A DNA stretch of 64,000 nt from Albifimbria verrucaria. Lineage: Eukaryota > Ascomycota > Sordariomycetes > Hypocreales > Stachybotryaceae. The position numbers and the translations under genes are program-made. The notes under the pieces are model-generated. The model had not been told where the DNA came from and searched no databases. It worked only from the letters and a program-made list of their open reading frames with translations. Where the stretch lies: assembly GCA_020081605.1 (NCBI GenBank), contig JAHREC010000011.1, positions 4,216,001-4,280,000 of the forward strand, written 5' to 3'. Shown here piece by piece: positions 63,201-64,000 of the stretch; positions within the stretch are counted from its first letter, which is position 1, and each line of letters starts with the position of its first letter.

Positions 63201-64000
63201 ACTATAGAGAGCTGTACTTCCTGGAACAACATGCGGTGTCTGCAAGACCGAGACTGTGTTCACTCCACTGAACGCTCCCCATGCTGCGGTAAGGTGCCAA
63301 ACCTGTGGGCTTCTGCATTGCCGATGGGTGCGGTATGCATCACCCACGACGTAATTCTCCCTAGTTTCTTGACGTGCCAGAGGCATTGTAGGCTATCCGG
63401 GCCCAGCCTTGCGGGATAATTCAACGCCTCCGCGACCACTTGCCGGTTGCAGCTACCCTATACTGGTTTTTGCGTCAAGGCAGTGGAACATGAGGATCAC
63501 GCAGTGTTCAATGCGTGACTTGTTGAGGGCCAGTTGCATAACCGAAATATTGTTTCAGCTCGGGGTAATTTTAGAGCAGTGTGTTGAATGGAGACTCTGT
63601 TACCAATCTATTCGAGAACCGCGACACAATCCCGTTCCATACATAAAACAGAAGTGGCATATATCGACTAACATCTAGTGAAAAGCTTAAACGGAACTTC
63701 AATCACTGAGATGGAGAGCCACGACAGACTGTGCAGTCTCAGAATGGGGTCAAGCATGCGAGTGGTCCGCTAAGCGCCGCCAGACCCTTTTCTTTCAACG
63801 CCCCTCCCCAAACCCATAGCTTGATTAGGATCCACGAAACTCCATCAAGCTACTCCGTCCTCACGAATCATAGGCGAGAAGCACCAGCTGCTCCAGCCCC
63901 AGCCATTGTGAAGCCAAAACTGCACCTAGATCCATCGGGTGAATAAATCAAGCTGTGCTAATGAAGGCTGGGGACCTCATGTTCCACCGACATGGTTCGG

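Larger units (their letters stand above)
59215..64000. other. 4.8 kb upstream region with no supported gene
   Basis: Open frames in this stretch are short (the longest is 170 codons, minus strand 59286-59798) and show no recognisable domain, repeat or signal. Candidates overlap each other on both strands. The part next to 59215 presumably holds the NRPS promoter and leader, with pyrimidine-rich tracts on the minus strand. The remainder contains a GT microsatellite and otherwise nothing I can name. Confidence 0.6.

Overview
This window is fungal DNA, most likely from a filamentous ascomycete and plausibly from the Hypocreales. It is dominated by one enormous nonribosomal peptide synthetase (NRPS) gene on the minus strand. 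The gene starts at 59147 and runs off the left edge, so about 59.1 kb (roughly 19,700 codons) is visible and the 3' end is missing. The fungal assignment rests on intron-free megasynthase coding, many A domains whose specificity pockets read DLGFLAGVF (K517 follows in the STKLDR motif), and a eukaryotic-type start with short upstream ORFs. As I recall it, the DLGxLAGVFK code is assigned to Aib/Iva/Ala-type modules of Trichoderma peptaibol synthetases.

Layout, in the direction of translation (right to left). 64000-59215: about 4.8 kb with no convincing gene; it holds a GT microsatellite and the 5' flank with two short uORFs. 59147-58524: an N-terminal piece made only of the C-terminal subdomain of an adenylation domain (catalytic lysine position replaced by Glu) followed by a carrier domain T0. 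58523-2905: seventeen complete C-A-T modules, each very close to 3.27 kb. 2904-1: module 18, with a complete C domain and an A domain cut just before its last motif. All 18 C domains keep an HHxxxDG motif. No epimerase, methyltransferase, ketosynthase, reductase or thioesterase domain is visible.

A-domain pockets fall into lineages. The Aib-like group (DLGFLAGVF and close variants) is modules 1, 3, 4, 6, 7, 9, 10, 13, 14, 16, 17 and 18. A second lineage (DVLFCGLIC) is modules 2, 5 and 8. A third (DVSMMVAIF) is modules 11 and 15. Module 12 stands alone (DVGMIGGIY). The first nine modules therefore read as a three-module unit used three times. The expected product is a long linear, Aib-rich peptaibiotic of at least 18 residues with a starter group loaded in trans onto T0.

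As given, the sequence cannot be translated in one frame. I locate 39 apparent single-base losses, one apparent single-base gain and one in-frame TGA. Nearly all sit in short homopolymers, and each can be explained by one base without disturbing conserved motifs. That pattern points to uncorrected long-read consensus errors rather than gene decay, but this is an inference. No other protein-coding gene is supported.
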